Source: Kribbella caucasensis
GTDB lineage: Bacteria; Actinomycetota; Actinomycetes; Propionibacteriales; Kribbellaceae
Assembly (NCBI RefSeq): GCF_004361855.1
Contig: NZ_SNWQ01000029.1
Span: 25,642-89,641 of the forward strand
Reading direction: 5' to 3'
Length of the DNA: 64,000 nucleotides
Shown: positions 17,807 through 26,082 of the stretch, piece after piece
Numbering within the stretch: position 1 is the stretch's first letter
Layout: the number at the start of each line of letters is the position of its first letter
Program-made: the position numbers and the translations under genes
The notes under the pieces: generated by a model
What the model was told of the DNA's origin: nothing
The model's input: the letters and a program-made list of their open reading frames with translations, nothing else
Database searches by the model: none

Positions 17807-18478
17807 TCACCTCGACAGCAGTCTGATGCTCCGCAACCAGGTCGCCACCTCGGCGCCTGCGTTGCGGGCTTCCTCGCCGCGGATCGCGAGGGCATTACCG
17901 ATCGTTGATCGGGGGCATAGCCGGGTGTAGTCGTCGACGGTGTTGCCGAGGCCGCTGACGGCGTACGTGACGAAGGGGTAGATCGTCTTGCCACTGAGGT
18001 CGACGTTCTCGACGAAGGTGCGCATGATCATCGGCGGGCGCACGTTCCAGATCCCGCTGCCGAGCAACACGGCGTCGTAGGCTGCGACGTCCGGCAGGGT
18101 GCCTGCGATCGCGGGGCGGGCCTCGCTGTTCTGTTCCCGGCTGTTCCGTTCGACCGTCGCCTCGTAGCTCTCGGGGTACGGATCCGCCGCCTCGATCCGG
18201 TACGTGTCCACCCTGATCGCGGATGAGATCAGCCCGGCGACGATCTCGGTGTTGCCGACCTCCAGCATCGTTCGGTCGCCGTAGTAGTAGTTCTCGCCGG
18301 CTCGGGAGAAGTAGGCGAGCAGCACTCGTGACCCGGGCGCCGCCGGCGTACCGCGAGACGGCGATGGCGTGGAGGTCTCCGACGACGTTTCAGGTGGGTT
18401 GCAGCCGGCGAGCTGGGATCCGAGCAGGGCAGCCCCACCGAGGGCGATCGGGGTCTTCAGGAGGGTTCGGCGGTTCAC
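17807..18478 (-). CDS. Flavodoxin-family lipoprotein
   Basis: The 223-residue product starts at GTG 18478, which gives NRRTLLKTPIALGGAALLG, a twin-arginine signal, followed by lipobox LAGC; a frame extended to 18568 would bury this signal. After a Ser/Thr/Pro linker the flavodoxin domain begins LLAYFSRAGENYYYG (FMN phosphate loop, about residue 57). It continues with LLGSGIWNVRPPMIMRTF and ends with FVTYAVSGLGNT, the usual flavin-contact loops. An FMN protein tethered outside the cytoplasmic membrane is unusual. Its start lies 4 nt after the stop of the aldo/keto reductase gene, so the two form an operon. Confidence 0.88.
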   Translation of the reverse strand: MNRRTLLKTPIALGGAALLGSQLAGCNPPETSSETSTPSPSRGTPAAPGSRVLLAYFSRAGENYYYGDRTMLEVGNTEIVAGLISSAIRVDTYRIEAADPYPESYEATVERNSREQNSEARPAIAGTLPDVAAYDAVLLGSGIWNVRPPMIMRTFVENVDLSGKTIYPFVTYAVSGLGNTVDDYTRLCPRSTIGNALAIRGEEARNAGAEVATWLRSIRLLSR

Positions 18479-18482
18479 GGAA

Positions 18483-19364
18483 TCAGGCCTCGGGGATTTC
18501 CCGACCAAACGTTTCGAGGGTGATGCTGTCCGGGTCTGGGCCGCCTCGTACGCCGGTGTCGAGGCCATCGATCGCGGCGAGCTGCTCGGTGGTGAGCTCG
18601 AAGTCGAACACGTCGAAGTTCTCGGCGATCCGGGCGGGTTTGGTCGACTTCGGAATCACAGAACGGCCCTGTTGCAGGTGCCAGCGGAGCATCACCTGCG
18701 CGGCCGACTTGCCGTACTGGCCCGCGATCTCGAGCAGCGTCGGGTCGTCGAAGGTGCTCTTCTCGGCATCGCGGTACGACGTGATTCCGCCGATGGGTGA
18801 CCACGCCTGGGTCAGGATCCCCTGCTCGGCGTGCACCTGCTGCAACACGGCCTGCTGGAAGTACGGGTGGAGCTCGATCTGGTTCACGGCCGGCACGACG
18901 GAAGTCTCGGTCAGCAGCCGGTCGAGGTGCTCGGGCATGAAGTTGCTCACCCCGATCGCACGTACCTTGCCGTCGGCAAGCAGTTTCTCCAGCGCGCGGT
19001 AGGCGTCGAGGGTGCGGTCGAACGACGAGGACAACGGCTGGTGGAGAATCAGCAGGTCGAGCTGGTCGACGCCGAGTTTGCCGGCCCCCTTGTCGAACGC
19101 GTGCAGCGTCGCGTCGTACCCGTAGTCGCTGATCCAGACCTTCGTCTCGATGAACACCTCGTCGCGGGCGATGCCCGAGCGGCGGATGCCCTCACCGACC
19201 CCCCGCTCGTTCATGTAGGCGGCGGCCGTGTCGACGTGCCGGTAGCCGACGCGGAGGGCCTCCTCGACCGCGGCGGTCGTGGCATCGGGCGGAGTCTGGA
19301 AAACGCCGAGACCGATGGCCGGCAGCTCGACACCGTTGTTCAGTGTGATGGTGTTCGTTGGCAT
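18483..19364 (-). CDS. Aldo/keto reductase
   Basis: This 293-residue NADPH-dependent oxidoreductase has the full catalytic tetrad: D45 and Y50 (VDTAAAYMNERGVG), K75 (FIETKVW) and H108 (LLILHQP). The C-terminal cofactor segment VIPKSTKPARIAENFDVFDF is present. The start ATG at 19364 leads straight into the first strand (TITLNNGVELPAIGLG). It is the first gene of a two-gene unit with the lipoprotein flavodoxin. Substrate unknown; the family reduces small aldehydes and ketones such as 2,5-diketogluconate and methylglyoxal. Confidence 0.94.
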   Translation of the reverse strand: MPTNTITLNNGVELPAIGLGVFQTPPDATTAAVEEALRVGYRHVDTAAAYMNERGVGEGIRRSGIARDEVFIETKVWISDYGYDATLHAFDKGAGKLGVDQLDLLILHQPLSSSFDRTLDAYRALEKLLADGKVRAIGVSNFMPEHLDRLLTETSVVPAVNQIELHPYFQQAVLQQVHAEQGILTQAWSPIGGITSYRDAEKSTFDDPTLLEIAGQYGKSAAQVMLRWHLQQGRSVIPKSTKPARIAENFDVFDFELTTEQLAAIDGLDTGVRGGPDPDSITLETFGREIPEA

Positions 19365-19444
19365 GCCTCGACGATAGGTACGCGTCCGGCGCGGGTGAGA
19401 GTCACTGTCATTACCCCCCAGCCGCCCCCGACCGAGCCAGGCGG

Positions 19445-20137
19445 TCAGCTCGGGAACTGAGGGTGGTAGTCACGGCTGGCCCTGTGGACCTTTCGGTACG
19501 CCACGCCGCCAAGCGCCACCACGGTCGCGACCGCGACGACGACACCGGCGACGGTGCGCGCCACGACCCCGCCGCCCACGGCCTGGCAGACGATCGCGGC
19601 CAGCACGCCGGTGACGACGGCGTCGATGATGCCCACGATGACCGGCGACCCCGAGAGCCAATGGGTAACTCCGACCCGGTTGCGAAAGGCGTACGTCTGC
19701 AGCATTCCCGGCCCGTCATCGTGGTGGCCTGCGACGAAGTACGGTTCCAGCTCCGGCGCGAGTTCGAGATAGGCATGCCGTAGCCGGTTCATCGCGATCA
19801 CCAGCCAAGCGTCCTCGATTTCCGCCTCGATCAGGCGGAAGTACGTCCCCAGCCCGATGAGAAGAACAACGGGAAGGACCAGCAGCGCGAACGTCCGGAA
19901 GTCCGGCCCGAAACCGGTCGCGTTCGCCACCAGCGAGAGTGCGACGACGGTGGCCGACAGAACGGTCAGATAGGTGCCGGTCCGGCTGAAGATCTCGTTC
20001 CAGGTCATGCTGCGGGTCGCGAGCAGGCTCCAGTGCTCGGTCGCCAGGAACTGCGCATGCGGCGTACCGCTGACATCAAGCCCGTCGAGCGACGGCGGCC
20101 TGCTGACCGGCGGCTGCCCCCTCATCCGATCTCCCAT
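19445..20137 (-). CDS. Membrane protein of unknown function
   Basis: This 230-residue protein has about four hydrophobic helices, near residues 52-72, 82-103, 163-187 and 190-213. Between the first and second pairs lies a soluble loop (RLIEAEIEDAWLVIAMNRLRHAYLEL and onward) with HHDDGPGM. I recognise no family. The start could be ATG 20137 or ATG 20125; the latter has GGGAG five bases upstream. The gene diverges from the PhzF-family gene with only 17 bp between the outer starts, so promoters must overlap coding sequence or be leaderless. Confidence 0.7.
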   Translation of the reverse strand: MGDRMRGQPPVSRPPSLDGLDVSGTPHAQFLATEHWSLLATRSMTWNEIFSRTGTYLTVLSATVVALSLVANATGFGPDFRTFALLVLPVVLLIGLGTYFRLIEAEIEDAWLVIAMNRLRHAYLELAPELEPYFVAGHHDDGPGMLQTYAFRNRVGVTHWLSGSPVIVGIIDAVVTGVLAAIVCQAVGGGVVARTVAGVVVAVATVVALGGVAYRKVHRASRDYHPQFPS

Positions 20138-20154
20138 GTGGTAAAGGTAGTCGG

Positions 20155-21003
20155 ATGAGTCAGAGTCGCGAGCGTGAGTTTGTGCAGGTTGACGTGTTCT
20201 CCCGCATTCCCTACCTGGGGAATCCGGTCGCGGTGGTGCTCGACGCCGAGGGCGTGACCGACGAAGAGATGCAGCGCCTCGCTCGCTGGACGAACCTGTC
20301 CGAGACCACCTTCGTACTCCCTCCGACCACGCCGAACGCCGACTACCGGCTCCGCATCTTCACCCCCGGCGGCGAACTGCCCTTCGCCGGGCACCCCACG
20401 CTCGGGTCCGCCCATGCCTGGCTCGAGGCAGGCGGCGCGCCCCGCAACGCCGGTGTCGTCGTCCAGGAGTGTGCCGCCGGCCTGATCGACGTACGCCGTG
20501 GTGACGACACCCTCTCCTTCGGTGCTCCGCCGACCATCCGTACCGGACCGCTCGACGAGTCGTACGTCGATGAGGTCGCCAAGGCGTTCGGTATCGACCG
20601 GGAGCGGGTGCTGGCTCACCAGTGGGTCGACAACGGACCCGGCTGGGCAGTCGTGCAACTCGCCACGGCGGAGGAGGTACTGGCGTTGGAGCCTGATCTG
20701 TCAGCCATTCCGGACGCGATGATCGGTGCCATCGGCGCCTATCCGGACGGAGCTGATCACGCGTTCGAGCTGCGGACCTTCGCGCCGGGAGTCGGAGTGC
20801 CCGAGGATCCGGTCTGCGGCAGCATGAACGCCAGCACCGCCCAATGGCTGACCTCGAACGGAACCGCGCCCGCCTCGTACCAGGTCAGCCAGGGCGCGCG
20901 CGTCGGCCGAGCCGGCATCATCACCATCACCGCAGACTCCGACGGCCAAATCTGGGTCGGCGGAGCCACCACCACCTACATCCGCGGCACCATCACCCTC
21001 TGA
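20155..21003 (+). CDS. PhzF-family isomerase/epimerase-like protein
   Basis: The 282-residue product has the family landmarks: FVQVDVFSRIPYLGNPVAVVL at the N-terminus, the active-site Glu in TNLSETTFVLPP (about residue 50), GGELPFAGHPTLGSAHAW (about 70-87) and PEDPVCGSMNA (about 219-229) in the second half of the duplicated fold. Such proteins act without a cofactor on small metabolites. It is not in a phenazine cluster, so its substrate is unknown. Its stop overlaps the convergent DoxX gene by 11 nt. Confidence 0.92.
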   Translation: MSQSREREFVQVDVFSRIPYLGNPVAVVLDAEGVTDEEMQRLARWTNLSETTFVLPPTTPNADYRLRIFTPGGELPFAGHPTLGSAHAWLEAGGAPRNAGVVVQECAAGLIDVRRGDDTLSFGAPPTIRTGPLDESYVDEVAKAFGIDRERVLAHQWVDNGPGWAVVQLATAEEVLALEPDLSAIPDAMIGAIGAYPDGADHAFELRTFAPGVGVPEDPVCGSMNASTAQWLTSNGTAPASYQVSQGARVGRAGIITITADSDGQIWVGGATTTYIRGTITL

Positions 21004-21478
21004 CCGCCGGGCCCGCGGGGGTGGTTGCGCGGGTGAGGAAGACGAGGTTGGTGATGATGCCCGGGAGCAGTACGAGCCAGAGTGGGATGAGCAAGTCCCT
21101 CGAGATCGACGGTGCAGCGGACAGCTCACCCCAGCGGGCGATGGCGATCGAGACCGCCAGCGATGCCCACAAGACCGTCTCCAGACTCGCCAGCCACTCG
21201 CGGTTGCGGAGGTGGAATCCGCTGGCCATCAGGGAGATCACAGCGATACCGACGGCCGCTAGCGGAGTCGTCCACCTGAGTTCGTCGATCAGCAGCGGTA
21301 CGACGAGAGCCGTCGCGGCCCCGACCTCGGAGCATCCGATGAGGATGGTCAGACCCCTGGGAACCTGGTCGAAGCCGATCCACCGCTCGATGCCCCTACC
21401 GATGATCTTGGGCAGGCCGGCCGCGAGAAAGAAGAGGGCAAGAAACCCCTCCGCGATCCAAACAACGATGTCGAACAA
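20993..21478 (-). CDS. DoxX-like membrane protein
   Basis: The product of 161 residues has four helices: IVVWIAEGFLALFFLAAGLPK, LTILIGCSEVGAATALVVPLL, LAAVGIAVISLMASGF, and a C-terminal pair around LLIPLWLVLLPGIITNLVF. The pattern WIAEGFLALFFLAAGLPKII is typical of the DoxX/DoxX-like family. I place the start at TTG 21478 because AAGGAGAG lies 6 nt before it (21485-21492); ATG 21526 in the same frame has no such site. The function of the family is poorly defined and often tied to thiol or quinone redox. Confidence 0.8.
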   Translation of the reverse strand: MFDIVVWIAEGFLALFFLAAGLPKIIGRGIERWIGFDQVPRGLTILIGCSEVGAATALVVPLLIDELRWTTPLAAVGIAVISLMASGFHLRNREWLASLETVLWASLAVSIAIARWGELSAAPSISRDLLIPLWLVLLPGIITNLVFLTRATTPAGPAVRG

Positions 21479-21551
21479 GGCAATCTCTCCTTGGATGTGA
21501 AGTCCGTACGACCCAAAGAGATGCATGCGTTCGCCGATGTGACATCGACCG

Positions 21552-21701
21552 TTATCGCGTGGTGGGTGGAGTCTCGGTTCGCTCTCGCTGGAGCTGCTTG
21601 GCTCTGACGACATCCATGTCCCGGGGATCGAGCGGCAGCAGTTCGTCATACCGACGCTGAGTCCTGGTGCGATGGACCTTCGCGATCTGTACCTGTCGCA
21701 T
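21552..21701 (-). CDS. Small basic protein (49 aa) coupled to the alpha-glucosidase gene
   Basis: The gene encodes 49 residues. It begins MRQVQIAKVHRTRTQRRYDE, continues with LLPLDPRDMDVVRAKQLQRE and ends TETPPTTR. Its ATG (21701) lies one base after the glucosidase stop, and a strong GGAAGGAGG site sits 6 nt before the ATG, inside the last codons of the glucosidase gene, so the two are translationally coupled. The LPLDPRD-DVVRAK pattern resembles small conserved actinobacterial proteins I have seen annotated as hypothetical. It has no membrane segment and no cysteines. Function unknown. Confidence 0.7.
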   Translation of the reverse strand: MRQVQIAKVHRTRTQRRYDELLPLDPRDMDVVRAKQLQRERTETPPTTR

Positions 21702-21702
21702 G

Positions 21703-23445
21703 TCAGACCTCCTTCCCCGGTGTTGGAACGGCAGACCTGGCACCGAGGGGTGGAGGGGGCTCAAGATGCCAGGTCCGCCGGTCTGGTGGGGTTGAGGGCA
21801 CGTACCAAGCGGCGCTGTTCGGGGGGAGCTTGTCCCCTGCCTCGTGGTGACTGGCCAGCAGCAGTTCGCCGTCGACCGGTGCCGCGACGACCCGCGTGGA
21901 ACAGTTGACGACGCAGCAGAAACCGTCGCCTCGGGTGAAGGCCAGTACGCCTGGTTCGGTCGGCAACCAGCGGAACTCGTGTGAGGCCAGCGCGGGGAGC
22001 CGGCGGCGCAAAGCGAGCGCGTCGCGGTAGAGATGCAGCATCGACTCGCCCCAGCTCAGTTGCCGGTCCACGGCGTGGTCGGCGAACCAGTCCGGCTGCG
22101 GCAGCCAGGGTTCGGCGGAGGAGAAGCCGAACCCGTCCTGACCGGCGGCCCACGGCAGCGGGATCCGGCAGCCGTCCCGGCCGCGCCGGACGCCTTCGCT
22201 GCGATGGAACATCGGGTCGGTCAGCACCTCGACGGGGAGATCTGTGACCTCGGGCAGGCCGAGCTCCTCGCCCTGGTACAGGTACGCCGAACCCGGCAGC
22301 GCGAGCATCAACAGGGCGCTCGCCCGCGCGCGTATCGTGCCGAGATCGACATCGCCGGCGTCGATGCCCGGAGCACCGCCGCCGTACCGGGTGACCGACC
22401 TGGGCATGTCGTGGTTGTTGAGCACCCAGGCGACCGACGAGCCGGAGTCCGCGATCGTGCCGAGTCCGCGATCCACGACGTCGTACAGGATCTGGTCGTC
22501 CCAGTTCGCGCGCAGGAACTCGAAGTAGAAGCTCTGGTGCAACTCGTCCGGGCGCTGGTACATCGCGAGCTGCTTGGCGTCCAGGACACCGACCTCGCCG
22601 ATCAGCACGCGTTCGCGCCCGGTCGACGCGCTGTACTCGTCGGCGATGCTCCGCCACCGGCGCCATACCTCGTGCACCTCGGGCTGGTTCCAGGCATGGG
22701 GGTTGAGCGGATCGCCGGTGAGCTCGTCGTCCACCGCGTCCTCGTAGTCGGGAAGCCCGTCGGCCTTGTGCAGGCCGTGCGCCACGTCGATCCGGACACC
22801 ATCCACGCCACGCTCGAGCCAGAAACGCAGTACCTGCTCGAAGTACGCCGCTACGTCCGGGTGCCGCCAGTTGAAGTCGGCCTGCTCCGGCGCGAAGCTG
22901 TGCAGGTACCACTGGCCAGGCGACCCGTCCGATTCGGTGACCCGCTGCCAGGCCGGTCCGCCGAAGATCGAGCGCCAGTTGTTCGGCGGCAGCTCGCCGA
23001 ACTCGCCTCGACCGTCAGCGCTGTACACATTTTTACCTTCGGCAAAGTGGAAATACTCGCGTTCCGGGCCGCCGGCCAGCGCCGCGGCGAACCACGGATG
23101 CGCCGTGGAGCAGTGATTCGGGACGATGTCGATGAGCACCTTGAGGTCGAGCCGGTGCGCGTCGTCGACCAGGCGGTCGAAGCAGTCGAGGGTGCCGTAG
23201 TCCGGCTGCACCGCGAAGTAGTCGGCCACGTCGTACCCGTGGTCGTGCTGCGGCGAGGGGTAGAACGGGTTGAGCCAGATGCCGTCCACGCCGAGGCCGC
23301 GCAGATACGGGAGCTTCGCCCGCACCCCGGCCAGATCGCCGACACCGTCGCCGTCGGAGTCCTGGAAGCTGCGGACATACACCTGATAGATGACCGCGCT
23401 CCGCCACCAGCCGGCTCCGTGCCCGGTGCTCGCCGTGGTGACCAT
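21703..23445 (-). CDS. GH13 alpha-glucosidase (oligo-1,6-glucosidase type)
   Basis: The 580-residue intracellular amylase-family enzyme shows conserved region I DIVPNH (about residue 102), region II GVRIDVAHGLHKAD (nucleophile Asp, about 203), region III LIGEVG (acid/base Glu, about 265) and region IV LNNHDMPR (about 330). The early SFQDSDGDGVGDLAG is the usual calcium-site/QPDLN-type region of glucosidases acting on short alpha-glucosides. The ATG at 23445 is chosen over an upstream TTG at 23454 because AGGGA lies 9 nt before it. No signal peptide. No dedicated transporter is next to it. Confidence 0.94.
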   Translation of the reverse strand: MVTTASTGHGAGWWRSAVIYQVYVRSFQDSDGDGVGDLAGVRAKLPYLRGLGVDGIWLNPFYPSPQHDHGYDVADYFAVQPDYGTLDCFDRLVDDAHRLDLKVLIDIVPNHCSTAHPWFAAALAGGPEREYFHFAEGKNVYSADGRGEFGELPPNNWRSIFGGPAWQRVTESDGSPGQWYLHSFAPEQADFNWRHPDVAAYFEQVLRFWLERGVDGVRIDVAHGLHKADGLPDYEDAVDDELTGDPLNPHAWNQPEVHEVWRRWRSIADEYSASTGRERVLIGEVGVLDAKQLAMYQRPDELHQSFYFEFLRANWDDQILYDVVDRGLGTIADSGSSVAWVLNNHDMPRSVTRYGGGAPGIDAGDVDLGTIRARASALLMLALPGSAYLYQGEELGLPEVTDLPVEVLTDPMFHRSEGVRRGRDGCRIPLPWAAGQDGFGFSSAEPWLPQPDWFADHAVDRQLSWGESMLHLYRDALALRRRLPALASHEFRWLPTEPGVLAFTRGDGFCCVVNCSTRVVAAPVDGELLLASHHEAGDKLPPNSAAWYVPSTPPDRRTWHLEPPPPLGARSAVPTPGKEV

Positions 23446-23589
23446 CGCAATCAATCCCTAGACGACCAGCCATTCGCTGATCCTGTAATCACCATCCCTT
23501 CCGGGTCTCGTCGCGTCTGCACCGCCAGCGTCCACGCCCACTACCTGCTAGCCGGAACCCCGGAGTACCGCTGACCAGCACGGGCGCGG

Positions 23590-24285
23590 TCAGCGGGTCT
23601 CGAGGTAGGTGATCACGGCAAGCACCCGGCGATGGTCATCACCGGTCTCGGGCAGGCTCAGCTTGGCGAGGATGTGCCGGACGTGCTTCTCCACGGTCGC
23701 CTCGGTCACCCAGATCCGGCGGGCGATGCCGGCGTTCGACCGTCCCTCCGCCATCAGCGCGAGCACCTCGTGCTCCCGCGGGGAGAGGCCGGCCAGCGGG
23801 TCGTTCTGCCGCCTGGCGCTCACCAGCTCCTGTACCAGTGCCGGGTCCAGCACCGAACCACCCCGGACGATCCGCTCCAGCGTCTCGATGAACTCGCCCA
23901 CATCCGTCACGCGACTCTTCAGCAAGTACCCGACCCGCTGGCCGGACGCCAGCAGCTCCATCGCGTGCTCGACCTCCGCGTGAGCCGACAGCACCAAGAT
24001 CCCGGTGGCCGGGAACTCGGTGCGAATCTCGCGGGCGGCGTCGAGTCCTTCCGTCGTGTTCGTCGGCGGCATCCGGATGTCCACCACCACCAGTTCCGGC
24101 TTCAACTCACGGACCAGCGGGAGGATCCACTCACTGTCGCCGGTCTGCCCGACGACCTCGAACCCCGACCGCTCGAGCAGACTGGCCAGCCCCTCGCGCA
24201 GAAGGACGTCGTCCTCAGCCAGGAGCACGCGGGTACCGGCTGCGGCGTCGCTCCCCCGTAGCTCACCTGACGGCTTGATCGTCAT
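23590..24285 (-). CDS. LuxR/NarL-family response regulator
   Basis: The product of 231 residues has an N-terminal receiver domain (VLLAEDDVLLREGL; phosphoacceptor D69 in LVVVDIRMPP; S100; K123 in YLLKSR) and a C-terminal LuxR helix-turn-helix (LSPREHEVLALMAEGRSNAGIA, about 167-188, then TEATVEKHVRHILAKL). It is likely a partner of the GAF histidine kinase encoded at 26083-27636, whose dimerisation/phosphotransfer domain is of the NarX/HisKA_3 type that normally pairs with NarL regulators. It is followed on the same strand by no further gene of the unit. Confidence 0.94.
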   Translation of the reverse strand: MTIKPSGELRGSDAAAGTRVLLAEDDVLLREGLASLLERSGFEVVGQTGDSEWILPLVRELKPELVVVDIRMPPTNTTEGLDAAREIRTEFPATGILVLSAHAEVEHAMELLASGQRVGYLLKSRVTDVGEFIETLERIVRGGSVLDPALVQELVSARRQNDPLAGLSPREHEVLALMAEGRSNAGIARRIWVTEATVEKHVRHILAKLSLPETGDDHRRVLAVITYLETR

Positions 24286-24320
24286 TCCGTCAGTATCGCC
24301 CCGGTGTCCGGGCTGAGATC

Positions 24321-24713
24321 TCAGGGACTACGCGGGCCGCTCTGGTCCTGGGTTCCGTCGAGGATCCGGCGGATGGCAATGGCCGACAACTGCGACTTGG
24401 GCAGGTACGCCGCAGCCGGGGCGGCCCCTAGCAACTCCCACAGGTCTTCCTCGGCATAGGTGGAAATCAGGATCACCCTCGACTGGTCCACGGTCGCCTC
24501 CCGCTGGAATCGCTGGGCGAGGTCGAAGCCGCTCTCGCTGCCCAGATTCACGTCGACGAGGACGACATCGGGATCGGCGTCCGCCATTCGTCGCAGGGCC
24601 TCCTCGGTCGTCGAGGCAACGCCCACCACGGCGCACCCTTCCCGTTCGAGCAGGGTTTGGGCAGCGGTGAGGAAGTGCGGGCTGTCGTCGACGATGAAGC
24701 AGCGCAGGGCCAT
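24321..24713 (-). CDS. Single-domain response regulator (receiver only)
   Basis: This protein of 130 residues consists only of a receiver domain: acidic pair in FIVDDSP (9-10), phosphoacceptor D54 (VLVDVNLG), T in ISTYAEED and K in YLPKSQ (about 104). There is no output domain, and the frame ends 24 residues after the last helix, so it would work by protein contact or as a phosphate sink. The ATG at 24713 is chosen because MALRCFIVDD starts the first strand; no ribosome site is visible, so translation may be leaderless. It lies 35 bp upstream of the NarL-type gene on the same strand. Confidence 0.9.
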   Translation of the reverse strand: MALRCFIVDDSPHFLTAAQTLLEREGCAVVGVASTTEEALRRMADADPDVVLVDVNLGSESGFDLAQRFQREATVDQSRVILISTYAEEDLWELLGAAPAAAYLPKSQLSAIAIRRILDGTQDQSGPRSP

Positions 24714-24905
24714 GGCACTAGGATCGCGTGCCTCAGGTCCCCCGCACATTCCCGCTAACTGGACTCTTCCGCCGAGCCGACTACTGACAGTGCCGATTGA
24801 CTGCCTCCCTGAGTTCACCACGATCGGTTGCTGCTGCTCATTGAGTGGCGGCAATGGCTCTTGTAGCGTCAAGAGCGGAGTCGCTGGTCAGGGCTCCCGC
24901 GGTGC

Positions 24906-26081
24906 GTGAGGGGTGGCGTGCAAGCTGCTCGGTGGATGGCAGTCGGATCCGCCCACGGTCTCGAGACGCGAGCCGGGGCGCGGGCGCTCGACGATGCGCT
25001 GGTCCGGGACGACCCGAAGCTCCTGATCGTCTTCTGCTCCCAGTCGCACGACCTGCACGCTCTGCTGGCCGAGATCCGGGAGCGGGCACCCGGCGTACCG
25101 CTGATCGGCTGTACGACCGCAGGCGAGATCGCGACGTCCGGACCGAGCGAGGCGAGTGTCGTCGTCACCGCACTCGGCGGCGACGGCTTCGCGGCCCAGA
25201 CCGCCGCCGCCACCCAGGCATCGCGGGATCTTCGGGCAGCCGGAGCGCGAGTGGCCCGATGTCTGCCGATCCGGGAAGACCTCCCGCACAAGGTTCTCAT
25301 CCTGCTCACCGACGGGCTGGCGGGCGATCAGCAGGAGATCGTTCGAGGCGCGTACGGCGTACTCGGGGCTGCCGTGCCGCTGGTAGGCGGCTGTGCCGGT
25401 GACGACCTGAAGATGACCCGCACGCACCAGCTGCACGACGACCAGGTGCTGACGGACTCGGTCGTCGCCGCCGGGCTCGCCTCGGACGCGCCGTTCGGGA
25501 TCGGTGTGCGACACGGCTGGCGAAGGGTCGGCGAGCCGATGCTCGTCACCGCCAGCGCCGCCAACCGGGTGTACACCCTCGACGACCGGCCGGCGCTGGA
25601 CGCCTACCTCAAGCACCTTGGCCTCGATCCGTCGATCAGCAGCAATCACCGATGGCTGGCGCGACTGGCGCTCACCCACCCGCTCGGCCTCGGCCGGCCG
25701 AGCGGTGAGGACGAGGTGCGCCTGATCAGCGGCGGGGACTTCGTCGAGCGATCGCTGTCCTGCATGGCCGAGGTTCCGCAGGGCGCCCTGGTCTGGATCA
25801 TGGAGGGTGACGAGACATCGGTGCTCGAGGCAACCGAAGCGGCCTGCGGCGACTCACTTGCCGCACTCGAGGGGAAGCAGCCGCTGGGCGTGATCGCGTT
25901 CGACTGCATCGCCAGGCGCGGCGTCCTCGGGGACGCCGGGATCAGGACCGAGATCAACCGGCTCGCGGCGGTCACGGTCGGCGCGCCGGTCGCGGGCTTC
26001 TACACCTATGGCGAGATCGCGCGGACGCGCGGCCTGCGGGGCTTCCACAACCAGACCTTGGTTGTTCTGTCGGTCGGCTGA
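24906..26081 (+). CDS. FIST-domain sensory protein
   Basis: The product of about 391 residues is built of FIST_N (about 10-225: VGSAHGLETRAGARALDDAL, FCSQSHDLHALLAEIRERAPGV with GCTTAGEI) and FIST_C (about 230-390: RPALDAYLKHLG, LGVIAFDCIARRGVLG, FYTYGEIARTRG). FIST domains are thought to sense small ligands, perhaps amino acids, and to feed two-component systems. Starts are possible at GTG 24906 or ATG 24936. Only one base separates its stop from the start of the kinase gene, so sensor and kinase are co-translated. Confidence 0.9.
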   Translation: MRGGVQAARWMAVGSAHGLETRAGARALDDALVRDDPKLLIVFCSQSHDLHALLAEIRERAPGVPLIGCTTAGEIATSGPSEASVVVTALGGDGFAAQTAAATQASRDLRAAGARVARCLPIREDLPHKVLILLTDGLAGDQQEIVRGAYGVLGAAVPLVGGCAGDDLKMTRTHQLHDDQVLTDSVVAAGLASDAPFGIGVRHGWRRVGEPMLVTASAANRVYTLDDRPALDAYLKHLGLDPSISSNHRWLARLALTHPLGLGRPSGEDEVRLISGGDFVERSLSCMAEVPQGALVWIMEGDETSVLEATEAACGDSLAALEGKQPLGVIAFDCIARRGVLGDAGIRTEINRLAAVTVGAPVAGFYTYGEIARTRGLRGFHNQTLVVLSVG

Positions 26082-26082
26082 G

